This document shows positions 33,297-46,247 of a DNA stretch of 64,000 bases, one piece after another. Each line of letters starts with the position of its first letter. Position 1 is the stretch's first letter. The notes beneath the pieces are model-generated. The model was given only the letters and a program-made list of their open reading frames with translations, searched no databases and had not been told where the DNA came from. The stretch comes from Vesta saturnalis (taxonomy: Eukaryota; Arthropoda; Insecta; Coleoptera; Lampyridae): the NCBI GenBank assembly GCA_036346205.1, contig JARFJB010001987.1:2587501-2651500 (forward strand). Direction: 5' to 3'. The position numbers and the translations under genes are program-made.

Positions 33297-35585
33297 TATA
33301 TTTTGGGTCAGTTCGTTTCCATTTTTAATCCTCTTTCACCTAATATAACATATGACAGATATATTTCTTATAGTTTATGCTACAGGGTAAATTATGTGTC
33401 GCATATATCGATAATGTCGTTTATAAATAGAACACTCTGTAAGTTTTATTATAATGTTGTTTATAATTTATTTTATATAGCAAATAAATGAAATATGAAT
33501 AACTGTATGATTTTATCTCTCAAAGATAGGTCGGTATATGTTAAAATAATAAACATAAAGGAAGTTAGTAACAATTTTGAAGTAAATTAGGAAATACATA
33601 ATCTCGGTTAAACAAAGACTTACAAATACATTAAAAATAACACAACAATTGCAAAATAAAAACAAAAATAAAAAATAGAATTTCCTTGCCCAAATATAAA
33701 AACTACAATAAATGTTCAAAATGTCCTCCATTTTCTCGAATGATCAGTTGGCATCTTTACGTACAGATCTTACAGTATTCAGTATTTGAATAGGTTTTAT
33801 TTTTCTAAATGCCTCTTGAACACAATGTAGTAAATCTTCTTTCTTATTAAAATCATTCTTAGGAATTTTATTTTTTTAAAAATCCCCACACGAAAAAATC
33901 AAGAGGGTTAACCTCTTGCGAACGTGGAGGCCACCTTGCCGGTCCATTGGTTCCGATCCATTGATTAAGAAATTTCTCATTTAAATAATATCTTACAATT
34001 AAAGAATTGTGGCTCCATCTTGTTGAAACCAGAATGTGTCCCTCTCAGCTAACACCACGTCCTCAAGTATTTCAGTTAAATTTGTGTCCAAAATATCCAC
34101 ATACCCAATAGCCGTAAGTGTGTCTTCAAATATACAATATACCAGTTTGTTGTGATTAAGAAAACAACTAACATTAAACCCAAATCTTCCTTGCCTCCTT
34201 ATACTCCGCACTAAATGGGGATTTATATCGTTCCAATATAATTCGTTATGTCTATTAAATATTCCCGCACTAGTAATGCGGGCTTCAGCACTCCATATTA
34301 TGTTGGAATAAAAAGTGGGATTTACGTTGCATTTATCAATATACCACTCAGCGAACTGAATTCTTCGTTGGTTATCGGTTGGACACAATAATTGTCGGGC
34401 AGATGTCCGATAAGGTTTAAACTTATATGCTTTATTAAAGTCCTTCCTGCCGTAGTTCTTGCAACACCTATTTCTTTTTCAATTTCCCTTAAAGACGTCT
34501 TATGTTTAGCATCTACGTACCCCAAAGTATTTATCTCTTTCTCTTCGTTGTTTCTGTTATAATTATTCCGAGGTTTATTGAAACATCCATGTTCTCGTAG
34601 ATTGTTATTAAGCCTTTTAAAAGTTCTTACTTCCGGCTGTCTTCTTTCAGGGTATCTTTGGAAATACTATTCAGACGTAGCATTTGCGTTTTTCCGCTCT
34701 CGATGTAGTCTACGAACAAGTCGTATTTTTCGAAATTCTCAAAATTCATATTTAATGTTATAGATAGCGACTTATTGCGATTATTAAATTTTGACACTTA
34801 AAAATTATTCATTTGTCTTCTTTGTTAAGATTTGATGGTGACAGTATCCAGGGCTACTTGATACGTATTACATTTATTTATGGCAGACCCTAAATATACT
34901 TGTTTTAGATTATTTATTGAATGCGTATATTAGGGATTCAACAAAAACAATAATTATAATTAAATGATGGACCTATGCAACTAACATTATTAACTTAAAA
35001 ATTGTAAATAAAAATAATTAAATATATACTCACTTATTATTATTATTTATTATGAATTGTGTGATAAAATAATACATTTCCATTCTTTTGACCACCGTAT
35101 AGCAAAAATACCGTTCGTTAATATTTTGTTTAAATTAACATTATAATAAAACTTACAGAGTGTTCTATTTATAAACGACATTATTGATATATGCGACACA
35201 TAATTTACCCTGTAGCATAAACTATAAGAAATATATCTGTCATATGTTATATTAGGTGCAAGAGGATTAAAAATAGAAACGAACTGACCCAAAATATATA
35301 GGGTGTCCCATTAAAAAAAACATAAGTTTATGTCATATCTACTTACCTAGACCCTTTAAAAAAATACAGTGCACTGCATTGGACTCTCTTTTAGTTTGTC
35401 TATCAAAAGTCCCTCCACATTTTTTTGATATTTATTAAAATAAAAAAGATATTTGAAGCGACAGTTTTTGGCAATTTTCGAAAATCGCCCTGTAGCTTGA
35501 AAATGAAACAACCTACTGAAGATCTGATTGAACCATCGTTAGTTTAATCAAAAAATAAGTCATGACATCTTAACTACTTTTTGTA
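33012..35585 (-). mobile_element. 2.57-kb palindromic mariner structure with 446-bp arms
   Basis: 33012-33457 is the inverted complement of about 35139-35585 with few differences. The arms contain most of the MITE plus about 160 bp more, including a short frame that appears identically in both (MGQFVSIFNPL...) and is probably chance. The loop (33458-35138) carries a mariner transposase relic on the minus strand. Confidence 0.85.
33720..34763 (-). pseudogene. Mariner transposase relic (first Asp to Ala)
   Basis: Initiator MNFENFEKYDLFVDYIESG at 34763, then RYPERRQPEVRTFKRL (DUF4817-like) after a frameshift, GYVDAKHKTSLREIEKEIGV, and LLCPTDNQRRIQFAEWYIDK. The first catalytic site reads IIWSAEARIT, with Ala for Asp. 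The second Asp is present (WFQQDGAT), after which the frame breaks. The third appears in another frame as NPLDFFVWGFLK near 33890. The protein ends near 33720 with NGGHFEHL. At least three frame changes. Confidence 0.8.
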
Positions 35586-36054
35586 CAACTGTAAACGATT
35601 ATCAGAACCCAGAACGGGTCAACAAAATTTCGTTTTGGATCTGTTTTACAAATTAATTATATCAATAATTGTCAATAATAAACCAATTAGCTAGCAGTAG
35701 GCAGTGCCCGAATGAAGTGCGAAAAGTTTGGTTAATTGCGGAGTATCGTATCGACAGATCGCACTGCGTCAAAAGAGTCAACACTGTAATTTGGTTATCG
35801 AAGCCACTTATAAATAACAGATTTTGTTATAAATAAATACACTGTATTGCATGTTAAAATGAGATTTATTATTAGGTAATAACATAACCGATTTTAAAAA
35901 TCCCAGTTTACAGTTTGTCAATATATGTATAAAACAAATGTAAACCTAAGTACAGCTACAGAGGTATATGTTAAATATAATAATTGTTTACAATGTGATA
36001 AAGTAACTAAGATTCTAATTTTTGATTTAAATTCAAATATTGGACATCTTATAA
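35586..36054. other. Stretch without recognisable gene
   Basis: No motif or repeat recognised. Confidence 0.4.
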
Positions 36055-37536
36055 TTAAAAGTCATCACCTTCACTTTCACTATCATCTTCACTCGACTCT
36101 CCAACATTGATTACTAGAGGTTTTACCATTTCCTGAGCTCTTTTTTGAACGTCCCACCACTAGCTCATTTCCTTTTCAGCGTGTAAAATACACTTTTGCC
36201 ACAGTTCTCCAGTTACTTGGTTTAATGAACCCTTCCATTTCTATAACACATTCTTGTCCCTGAAGCCCTGTCTTCCAACACTTTCGTTGTAATATTGTTT
36301 ACAATTTGCCCATATTAACTGGATAGGGTTGAATTGGCAGTGATACGGAGGTAAACGTAAAATTTGATGTCTCCATTGATGAGGGATTTCATCAATTGCA
36401 TATATTTTTGGAACTTGTAAATCCTTGGCAATTTGTAATAATTCACTTTCAGCATATCATTCGAATGAGGAATGTTCGGTTTTCTTAAGAATTGAAGATC
36501 TTCTTTCTTCCAACTACTTGAAGGTAATTTTTCTATTAATGATAACTGGCATTGTCAAGAATTATCAAACTTGGTTTTTCTAAATTTGGTAAGAGCTGTT
36601 CTTGAAACCATTTTTGAAATAAATCAGCGTTCATATTATCGTGGTAGTTTGCTGTCTTACTTTTACTGGAAAAGACCAATGATGAATTAGGTACCAAACC
36701 ATCCTTGTTTCCAGACACTCAGTACGATTAAACTAAAATTTATTCGGTTAAAAATATTTTTAACAAATCGGACTATTTTCGTTACCGTTTTCCTTCTCCC
36801 AGCGGTTTGTTTTTTGTGCTTTTTAAATCATTATCATGCCATGATTATCGAATGCATCCTCGACTAGAAATCCACGTCTCATCCAAAAAGACAGGATCGT
36901 AACTAATTTCACAACTTTTATTAGCAAAATATTTTCGCAAAAATGTTGCTCGAGCGCCAGCAATATAAACCTGCTCCATTAAACGCCTTCTTCCATCGTC
37001 AACTTTAAATTCAAAACCATTTGTTTCAAACTCCTTTTACTGAAGGTAAATATTTTATCTTCTTTAAGTTCAGTTTGGAGTTTTTCGATAGTAATATATG
37101 AGCCTAAAATTAAACAGTGATTGACTCCATTTCAACAATAATTTCTGAATTATTTACCAGTTGCATGCGTGGTGTAAATGTTTCCTTTCAAAACGTCTTT
37201 CACATATTCGTCGACATCCTCTGACTTCGACTTCAAACGCATCCTATGCTTTGCGGTGAATCCGGCGCCGATTTCCCAGATTCTAAAGCCAGAGTGATTC
37301 TTGCCTTTGTCCGAGTTACGATTTTCTCGGAAATGCCGCATGGGAGAGCAGTTCGCTGCAACATAATATTGCATAAATATAAATTTAAATAGTGAAAATT
37401 ATTAGCGTACCTGGATAATGGAAGTTAAAGGTAAACTTGGACCTCCGTTATCGCGTTCCATCTCGAAATAATGCAGTATATTCATTAACATTACTTGAGT
37501 TTGGCTTTTCAAAGATTTACCTTTTAATGACATCAT
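36055..37536 (-). pseudogene. DDE transposase relic with a 55-bp intron
   Basis: Exon 1 starts at ATG 37536 (MMSLKGKSLKSQTQVMLMNI). A donor CAG|GTACGC and acceptor TTGCAG bound an intron at 37410-37356. Exon 2 opens RTALPCGISEKIVTRTK, an HTH-like segment, then shifts frame to KSKSEDVDEYVKDVLKGNIY. Catalytic motifs follow in scattered frames: YDPVFLDETWI (first Asp, near 36880), SLIILDNASYH (second Asp, near 36540) and CQFNPIQLIW (near 36335), where Gln stands in place of the usual Glu. The C-terminus is acidic (SSEDDSESEGDDF). This belongs to the IS630/Tc1/mariner (DDE_3-type) fold but differs from the DUF4817 group. Confidence 0.7.
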
Positions 37537-39199
37537 TATTTGCTGCAAAATAAATAAATGCATTCAATCAATTGGAAATACATTTTGCATTGTAAACTTA
37601 TCTCGTAATAGTGAATATTAATAATAATAGTTTTAAAAAAAAACTGTTGTTTACAAATCTAATGGAAGCCAATAAATTACGAAGCGAAAGATAAATTATT
37701 ATAACTACAAAACACGATGCGATTATACGAAACGAAATACGAAAAATAATTTGAGGTTAAATAGCCAAGAAGACATCTGACAGCGTCATGCGCTTTGACT
37801 GTAGAATCGACATAAGTTTTAAAATATATAGCAGATGTATATTATAACCCCGTCTTTCTTTAAGTGGGAACTCTCGAGTTAGCCATGAAACACCTCTCCC
37901 CGGTGCTACTATACCTAATCTTGTTTATAGTATTATGTGATTATGATATTAATACATAATAATAAACATATCTTGACATTATATCTGCCTCATGTTCTTT
38001 GCAGGGGAAATAAATGCGTAATATATTAGATAACAATTCTTCTAACATATCAAAATCATCAACCCACATACATAAGATAAAGCACATTACGCACACGTAT
38101 AACGTTGGCGAGATCTCGGGATCTGGCTCCCTGTATATTCCATTACACACTGCGCGTCTCTCGCACACTGCCTACGGAATGTTCCCGCAAAAGCATACCG
38201 TTACTATAGGTAGTGCGCTCTCGTATTTACTGTCATGTATATTGTATAGCATTAACAGTGACGAGTTTTGGTGCATTACACTATTATCAAAGATTACACT
38301 CGTACAGGACAGATATCACTTTCGAAGGGATACTTGTATTAAATTTGTCCCACATTTTCATAAAACCAAAAAGATGACTGGTCTCCGTAGAGTTTTTATA
38401 TCATCTCCATGTAAATTGAGCCTTTGTTATCAATTATCAACAATCAATCTGATGCATTGTTCTTCGTAAATTGTTTTGAAACAAATTCTTATATAAATCA
38501 TGTGCGTAATTTAGTATGTAGCCTACCATTTTATACACAATTATTGGGCCTTCCGCCTCCTATAATTCTGTTAGTGAGTTTAGCATTGATTGTTATAAGT
38601 ATGTTTGAAGTTAAGTTTTGATCCGCGTAGCATCTATTAATATACCTTTAAATAAAATCAATACAATAATGAGAGTTATTTAAATAGTTCAAAATATAGA
38701 AGAGATACATTTATCAAGTGTGGGTAAGATAGTGGAAAGCAATGAATAATAGAAGCGTGCTAGAAGTTTGATAGAATCAGCGTATTTCAGCCACTTTAGT
38801 AATCAAACAAACAATTTGATGAATTTATTTTCTTCACTTTTATAGTTATTTCACCTTATTCACAACCATTGAACCTAAAGAGAGTGTCTGGTTCGAACCC
38901 GTTTCAGGCGTGGGTGTTTTGCATGTATAGTGGGTTAACTTTGTAGAGCAGCTGTGGCTAAAACCTCGCCTTTTGAAAAATAAGGTCGTCTAAAATCTAT
39001 TTTAATTTTGCTAAACTGCTTTTAAATGAGCAAACGTTATCCAAAAAATCTTAATTTTTCAAAACTAACATTTGTTTCGTTTTATTCAATGATTAATAAA
39101 TATTCAAATGCAATGTGGGCCTAGACTATCAAATATTAATAAAATGCCAACCACTTTTATTTGAATTAAATATATGAGAAATATGTATCATGTTCAGAA
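37537..39199. other. Stretch without recognisable gene
   Basis: Contains a 151-residue plus-strand ORF (38014-38469) with no domain or coding character that I recognise, and an isolated GGTTCGAACCC at about 38890 without an A box. Confidence 0.4.
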
Positions 39200-41600
39200 A
39201 AATGTCTGTGGTTATGTATATTATTTTAAATTGACATTTGATGATTGTGTCTAACTTATTCCAACCGATAGGATACTTATACGTCAAAAATGTATACACT
39301 CTTTAAATGACTATAAACTAAAATTATTATGTACATAAAACTTTCAAATGAAACTAATGTTAACAAATTGAAACTAGTCAATTATCGAAAATATTCAAAT
39401 TGTTGGTCATTGTGGTATGCACAGCTGATAACTGATTGATTGAATAAAACGTTCCAATCAATTCAATTGGTATTGGAACTTCTCTTTCACAGCTTCGCAA
39501 CTATCAATTGTAGCTGATTTTGGTGTAAACTTGTATTTAACATGACAGAAATCATGTCAAATTGACGTGATACTCGGTACTTCCTTGGATTCTGTCATAA
39601 TCATCTTCATTGAGAGCTACTAATCTAGGAATAAAATCTATTTGGCATAAATATGGATCGATTTTAATGTCTCACTTGCTTGCCGGTAGATTTTCTAGGT
39701 GATTGGAAATCTCTGAATGACTTTCTTTGCTGCAAAATGAGATTGTCTTAATGGTTCTTATGGACATTTAACAGCTTCTTCCTCAAACTTATCCTGAAAA
39801 TAATTGTAATCTCGTGTCATCTCGTTGAAATCCATTCTAAACATCTTTGCACTTCACTTAAATCAGTTTAATAGTCACTTTAGAAAATTCTTCTAAAGTT
39901 TATGATCAGCATTATTAAAATCACAACTGAAAAAATGTGGTTGTTATGAACTGTTAAAATTATACATTTATTGGACACTCGGTATACAAAAACATACAGT
40001 ATATCATTTAAGACTTTTGAGGTTATTTCCAATGAAACCCTAATTGTGCATTGTAAAAAATTTAGTGCGGTAGATAAGCTTCAAATGTAAAATAAATAGC
40101 ACCGTCCATTACAAGCTGTAGAGGTCTTAGGAACTTCTCGTTTACACCAGCTATACAGAACTACAAGTTCGATGGTGACATAAGCCTTGTAATCTTTAAC
40201 AGGTGTCATGTAAATAATTCACCCACTTATGATTAAATACTTCTAGCCCAGAATAATTAGCTAGGGAAAATAATGGATAATTGGAAGATTTTATGCCACT
40301 TTGCTCGTCGGTAGATTAATAGGTCCAGGTTCAATAATATTTGCTTTGCTTATTAGCAAAAATAGAATTGCTTAGGCATTTTTGTTTAAAAAAAAAGGTG
40401 TTGCTTCAAACCTGAAAATAAATAATGTAATCTCAGACGCCAATTTGTTTTTAAGGAACCATAAAAACCTTAAAAATAGAAAAGTCACAAAAACTCATGA
40501 AAATAGCAAGTAAAAAATAATGACAACAATGAGTTTTATTACAGTACTAAATTTGCTTATAATGGATGATCTCCTAAAACTTATGTGTGATTCTTAATTA
40601 ATTGCCTTAAACTATAATGTGAATTAATTAACAATATGAAGTACCTGGAGTAATTTTGGGTGTCACTGGAACTTCGGCAGATAAGGAAATGCTGTCTACT
40701 CATCATTTTAAATTTATTGCGCAATTTTGATGGAAGTTGAAGTAAATATCAGATTGACATGCTGGTAATTCCAAATATATAGAAATTTCTTTGTAAACCT
40801 CCAAACTGAATTCATTTTTTATGGTTCAAAGTAAAATTTGGCAATTGAAATTCCATTTCGTATTAGCAAAGTTAACGTTAAAATAAAATAAAACCCAAAG
40901 TAAAATGAGTGGTAAGAGTATAACTAAAGTTGAGTTGCCTGAAATGTAATGTCCCAAATTTCCCTATGATAAATTTAAAAACTCACCATATAAAGGTGGC
41001 ACTCTAAATAAAAAATTAAACATAGCGAAAATGGCTTCACGCAGTTCAAGCAATGAATAAAGGACGCTCAAAGTAACCCTGCGCAATGACCGAAAATGAC
41101 TCAAAGCGCGGAAAGGAATGTGCCGAAGTATAGAAATAATTTATTAAAGACATTTTTTTACGCCAATAAGTTATGCAACTAACGCTACACGAAATGCACT
41201 TAAGTTGCCAATATGAACGTAAATTTAAACATACATAAAAAGGTTTGTTACAGCCTAAATCTACCGCTTTTTCAGTAAACCGTTAGAAAAACCTTAGTTT
41301 GCCTTTTTACTTTAATAGGTAAAATACTCTACAAACTAACAAAATGTGCAGCATTTTATATACAAATATTAAGATTTTTTTTCGGCGGCATAAAGTACCT
41401 CAACCCAGACGTAAGTAATTCCCAAAAAATAAAGAGGAATGAGAAATATTGGTGTAAAATTATCAGTAGCAATCCTGGTAATCATATTTGGCCAGCACAT
41501 TACTTCCCTACGGTTGCCATAAGTGCGTTAGGTTTTATTTATCTCGACAATAAAATACACTGGGTTCAATAATGAGACTGTTAGAATTGTTAACGATCTG
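39200..41600 (+). repeat. Diverged copy of the 51.3-51.9 / 54.0-54.6 kb repeat
   Basis: Blocks at about 39965-40190 and 41240-41570 match 51480-51900 in order. They include TTTTGAGGTTATTTCC, ACTTCTCGTTTACACCAGCT, CGCTTTTTCAGTAAAC, GTGTAAAATTATCAG and AGTGCGTTAGGTTTT. About 1 kb of unrelated DNA lies between the blocks. Non-coding, family unknown. Confidence 0.6.
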
Positions 41601-42999
41601 ATGCCTCAAACATCACAGATTATACGTAAAAGAAACAATTCTTAGCTAAAGTAATCAAGTTTTAAATTTGTTTAATAATTACGGCATTATATTCTCTTTT
41701 ATTTTTTGCATACAGTTTTTAATCAGTTAAATTAAAGTATGTATGGCGTAAACATCAGCATCAGTTCCAAGAACATAAATTGGAGTGCGCAAAAATTTGG
41801 CATATTACAATTACTATCCTAATAAATTATGTTTAATTAAATCTAAAAAACAAACTCTTCAAAATTAGTATTCGTATCCCCCTTTTTTATTAATCGAATC
41901 CCATTTTTCGAACTTATTTGTTATCTTACTTTCATAAAGGAAACGTATCTAAAATATTCCCTAATAAACGTATTTTCATTTAAGCTGACAGTTTTTGATA
42001 TATTTACAAAAAAAAACTTTTTAATGTGTATTTATTACTCCAACAAAAATTGTCATAAACAAAGCTTATTCAAAATTGAATAAACTGTAAGAAAGCTTTC
42101 TTCACTTCTTATATTAAAGTGAATAATTTTGGAGCGTCCTCTATAAAGTATCGTTGACTATGAATCGATTTTAACAAAACTTGGCAGAAGAGAGGTATTT
42201 CACCAATAACTGTAAATATAAAGTGTCCTTAAAATCCGTTGTGTATCTTTTGGTTATCTTGGCTACAGGCACACGCGCACGTACAGACGTATAGCCGCAC
42301 ATTTTAGACAAATTAACTTAACTTAAACCAAATAATAAGTTTCCGATTTTACAAAACGGCTTTTAACTATTCACAATCAGATTTTTCCAGTAGAAAAATT
42401 ATCCCTATATGTTAATAATATAACTGGTTTCTAAACGGTATGTACTAATTTAACGTGGTAGCACTGAAAACAAAAAATTAATTTAATAAAGGACAACTTT
42501 GATTAATAAACGTAACCAGTTACTATGTAGTTAAAAATTAAGACACTTGTTTCTTAATCTACAGTGCGTTAGGATTACTCAGCGAAATCCAAGGGCAAAT
42601 ATACCCACTTTCGGTTAAACTGACTACCTCTAAGAATTGAAACAAATAATAACTCAAAATTAAATCTATGAAGTTTTGATTAAAACTACTAGTTTGGTGT
42701 ACAAAGTTACTCAATTAATTTTTAAACAGTCCAGTCACGTTAGACCTAAAACTGAGCTGAATTCTTGCACATACCTTTATTTTTAAGGTTGGGTAGAAAC
42801 CCCGGCAAAACAATCACTAGAGCATTTTGAGATATCAAGGGTCAAAGGTCACGATCTTGAGTTTTTTTTAGAATTACTCGCTTACTCTGCATCGTACGAC
42901 ATTAAAAGCTATTAAGAAAGTTGTAACTGATAAAATTCACTACAAGATTGATAACTAGATTTTTTTCGTGCGATTAACCGTTTCTGATATATAGCGCAG
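41601..42999. other. Stretch without recognisable gene
   Basis: Apart from about 40 bases near 41625 that recur at 57910, no repeat or motif was recognised. Confidence 0.4.
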
Positions 43000-43405
43000 A
43001 GATGGGAAACGGAAAAAGGAAAAGGCCACGTATTTCATTCCCTCCCCTAGGGGGAGGGCGGGCTGCTCGAGCATTCCGAGCTCCTTCAGCCACAATCATG
43101 GATTCCCAGCATACATACATACATTACGGATATATGCACGGTGGGATTAAGGATGGGTGTGGTCAGGATAGAATCGGAAGGAACGGTTCTGAGGGGGAAA
43201 ATACTACCCCAGCATTCGCCTAAGCAACCGCACATGGTGTGCATATACACAGTGATCATGCCGCTACATGTGTATGCGGAAAACCCTCTGAAAAAACCTC
43301 ATACAAGGTAGACGGCAAAGGGAATCGAACCCATTGCCTCCCGAATGCTAGTCAGGTCGTGTCACCACTACGCTACCAACTCGGTTACAACAGATGGGAG
43401 AGCGC
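43000..43405 (-). mobile_element. tRNA-derived SINE
   Basis: On the minus strand the head has a Pol III B box GGTTCGATTCC (43331-43321). Some 40 bases upstream is an A-box-like CGAGTTGGTAGCGTAGTGG (43382-43364). The body follows (GAGGTTTTTTCAGAGGGTTTTCC; CGAATGCTGGGGTAGTA). It is clearly richer in G+C than the surroundings. Such elements are transcribed by Pol III and mobilised by a partner LINE. The plus-strand ORFs here are chance. Confidence 0.65.
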
Positions 43406-43509
43406 GAGCTCAATTTATACAATAACGCGGCGCAAGGCGGTTTATTCACTTTCCCACTCTAATTTCGCTACAGTATGATTATTATTGAAGGGCATTTATA
43501 AAATATGAC

Positions 43510-44472
43510 CTACACCATTTTGCGGGTTTGTTGTACTAGCTTTCCTAGGTTTTGAATATCCTCGTACTTTCGTTGTTTACTTTGCTCTTGCTGTCAAATT
43601 GTTATGTCCTTGATTTGTAGTTTTAAATTTTCCCACCATGTTGGTAGACTATACTCTGGTATGGGTTTTGTAACTTCCGTTGTTAAAAACACTTTCATAT
43701 TATCTGTAAAGTACTCGTCTTCTAATAGAAATTTGTCAAATTTCTGATAAGGCGGTTATTATAAACTTTACGCACTTTGAAACTAGCTGATACTGCAAGA
43801 TGATCTGATAATGACTGTTGTGCAAATAAATTTCGACAGCAATACAATCTATCTAAACGTGACGCTGTTTTTGGGTCTATATGTGTAAAAAAAGTGCATC
43901 CTCCCTTACCTCTGTTGAAAAGTTTCCAGCAGTCTGTAAGATTTGACGATTGGATAAGTTCATTCAATTGTTGGGCTCGCTTTAGATCTTTTTCTACGGA
44001 ACCAAGCCTATCGTTCCGTGAGTCCAAGGTGCAGTTAAAATCGCCACCAATGATAATTCGAGATGCACTATCTACAGCGCTCACGAAAGCCTGGAGATTG
44101 GAAATGATTGAATATGCAATATTTGCATGATGTGGTGGATGCACATTTATGATGTGCCATTTTTCGTTATTAACAGTAACTTGTATTCTGTGTGCATACG
44201 AATTCTGTATAATTTCACGTTTTATTTCATGTAAGTTTAAGCCTTTTTCAACTGCAATGATCGTTCCTCTGTACTAATTATCGCATGGATTAATATAAAA
44301 CGAGTATTGTTTGCAATCCGATAGTGACGTTATTTGCGTTACTTTTGATTCTTGAATTAAAAGGATGTCTGGAGAGTTGGTATTTATAAAGTGTACTAAC
44401 TGGAGTCATTTAAACTCTGATCTAATGCTTTTACTATTTATTGTAAATATACGAATATTTGAGTTATCCATC
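43510..44472 (-). pseudogene. Tx1/L1-like LINE ORF2, endonuclease part
   Basis: ATG at 44472 (MDNSNIRIFTINSKSIRSEF), one stop, then SPDILLIQESK carrying the catalytic Glu. A further stop near 44275 is followed by an open run to 43722 with WHIINVHPP, RIIIGGDFNCTLDSRNDR, CTFFTHIDPKTASRLDRLY and SLSDHLAVSA. This is an apurinic-type endonuclease of the L1/Tx1 group. A frameshift near 43740 leads to KFLLEDEYFTDNMKVFL and TWWENLKLQIKD, the region between endonuclease and RT. RT itself is missing. Confidence 0.8.
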
Positions 44473-44559
44473 AAAAGACTGGAAAAATTAATAAGTACTG
44501 TTAATGCTTTCATTTGAAGAAAGATTCTGTTACTGAATCCTGTGAGGAGATCAGAAGTC

Positions 44560-45669
44560 CTTCTTTCTGCAAATCTCGCTGAATATATTTAGTAACCGTT
44601 TTCACCTCTCTTTTGAAGCTCTTTGGTTAAATAAAGAAGCAACATCGCGAATTAAATCCATTAGACCGACAATATTGTCCGTATAAGTTCTCGCTGGTTC
44701 CAAAGGATGATTAGATCCCGTAATTTTGTTTAAAAAGTCTAAGAACAAAACAAAATCTACAACTTCATCTGTACTTGTTTGATTTCTTCATAGTTCTCAA
44801 GATGAGATTCTTGGTCAAGCTTCCTTTTGTTATATTCCGCTGTATTTGTTTGTGTAGGTGTTATGTTATCAGAATTTTCATTACTACATTCATTGTGTTC
44901 GAGATTGGAGTTGTTACTTGGTAATTCGTTATCTTCAAATACATGGGATAATGGTTCTGTATGTGGATAGGGTCGTTTTTGAGAATAAAGGGTAACTACA
45001 ATATTTGATTGTAATTCAGTATCAGATCGTGTACATTTTGAAATGATATGTCCTAATTCGTTTTATTTAAAGCACTTGACTTTTTCATCTGACAAAAAAA
45101 TTCTGTAAGTGTTGCCATGGAACCCTATTATAATGCAACTAGGTATATTTATGACAAAAACTGTATACGTGGGTATAACCGTCAATTGCAATCTCGCTTG
45201 ATAAAACTTAATGGGGATACTAATTGCAACTTATTTCTTTTAATTCGTTTTCAATTACATTGTGTGTTATACATGGCGATACATTCGACTGAATAATCCT
45301 TTTGGCTGGTAAAATTAATTTCCTGGCAGGCGCAGAAATTGAATTAATGTTAATTCCGCCTTGCTCCTCAATAAATTTATGAACGAGCTGTGTTGTTGAT
45401 AAATATATGCATATGCGGTTGTTACCCATACGCGAGGCAAATAAAATACTTTTTGGATTGACAACCTTCCCTGTAGCCAACACATAATATTTAACCATCA
45501 TTCCATCAATAGAAGGAAAAATAACCGCTGTTCTTTTTGGGAAATTTCGTTTAAAAGTTCTACCGTTTGTGTTAATCGATACATTGTCATTAGATGCGGT
45601 ATAATAATTTTTTTGTCCTATTACATCTATGAAGTCAGAGGTGACAAGATTTATAGAGTTGTGACACAT
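44560..45669 (-). pseudogene. Tx1/L1-like LINE ORF1 (gag-like, zinc knuckle)
   Basis: ATG at 45669; open for 149 residues (RTAVIFPSIDGMMVKYYVL; NRICIYLSTTQLVHKF; PAKRIIQSNVSP; HNVIENELKEI). Frame changes follow: VSPLSFIKRDCN, GNTYRIFLSDEKVKCFK, a stop, NELGHIISKC (about 45100-45045) and FLDFLNKITGSNHPLEPARTYTDN. The CX2CX4HX4C knuckle is recognisable with its second Cys replaced by TAA. The protein binds element RNA in the particle. It sits just upstream of the ORF2 relic on the same strand, in the normal LINE order. Confidence 0.7.
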
Positions 45670-45979
45670 TTTTAAGAATTAAGTGAGAATGAGTGACATA
45701 ACATACAAAATATTTGGAAATCTCGCATATTGAATGAAAATAAATGGGGTTAGGGTCTAGCGATTACTATGAAAAAAGAGATGGATTTCGTTGTACCTTT
45801 TAAAATCACACTAATGAAAGTATTTAAAATCATTAGAATGCCCACCAAAGCGTCTTTCCGGTAAAAACAATTACAGCAAAGGCAAAAAACGCTTCTATAC
45901 ACTAAGCGTTAAAGCTTAAACTACGCGTTCCACGTTATTTAAACCGTTTTTAAACACAAATTAAGCGTCTTTTTCGCAA

Positions 45980-46085
45980 AATTAATATACACAATTTATC
46001 ACAATTCAAATTACGCCTCAGTATCTAAATCATTTATTTTTTCCTCGATAAACATCTCGTATTCAACTAATATACAGGAGAATTG
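45980..46085 (+). repeat. Flank repeat of TG arrays, copy 1
   Basis: AATTAATATACACAATTTATC ... TCTAAATCATTTATTTTTTCC recurs at 48648-48740 in the same orientation, so the two TG arrays share a flank. Confidence 0.8.
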
Positions 46086-46207
46086 TGTATGACTATTGTA
46101 TGAGAGTGAGTAAGAGAGTGTGTGCGTGTGTTCGTGCGTGCCTTCGCGCGTGCGTGCATGCGTGGTTGTGTGTGCATGTGTACCTATATGCCTCTCTCTC
46201 GTTCTTT

Positions 46208-46210
<3 letters not shown>

Positions 46211-46247
<37 letters not shown>

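Noticed and set aside
33303..33491. Short ORF repeated in inverted form at 35292-35050
   Set aside because: The duplication is explained by the palindrome arms; no independent evidence that it is translated.
38014..38469. 151-residue plus-strand ORF
   Set aside because: No recognisable domain, biased composition or homologous copy; length is compatible with chance.
38885..38900. GGTTCGAACCC, a perfect Pol III B box
   Set aside because: No A box or cloverleaf on either strand at the right distance.
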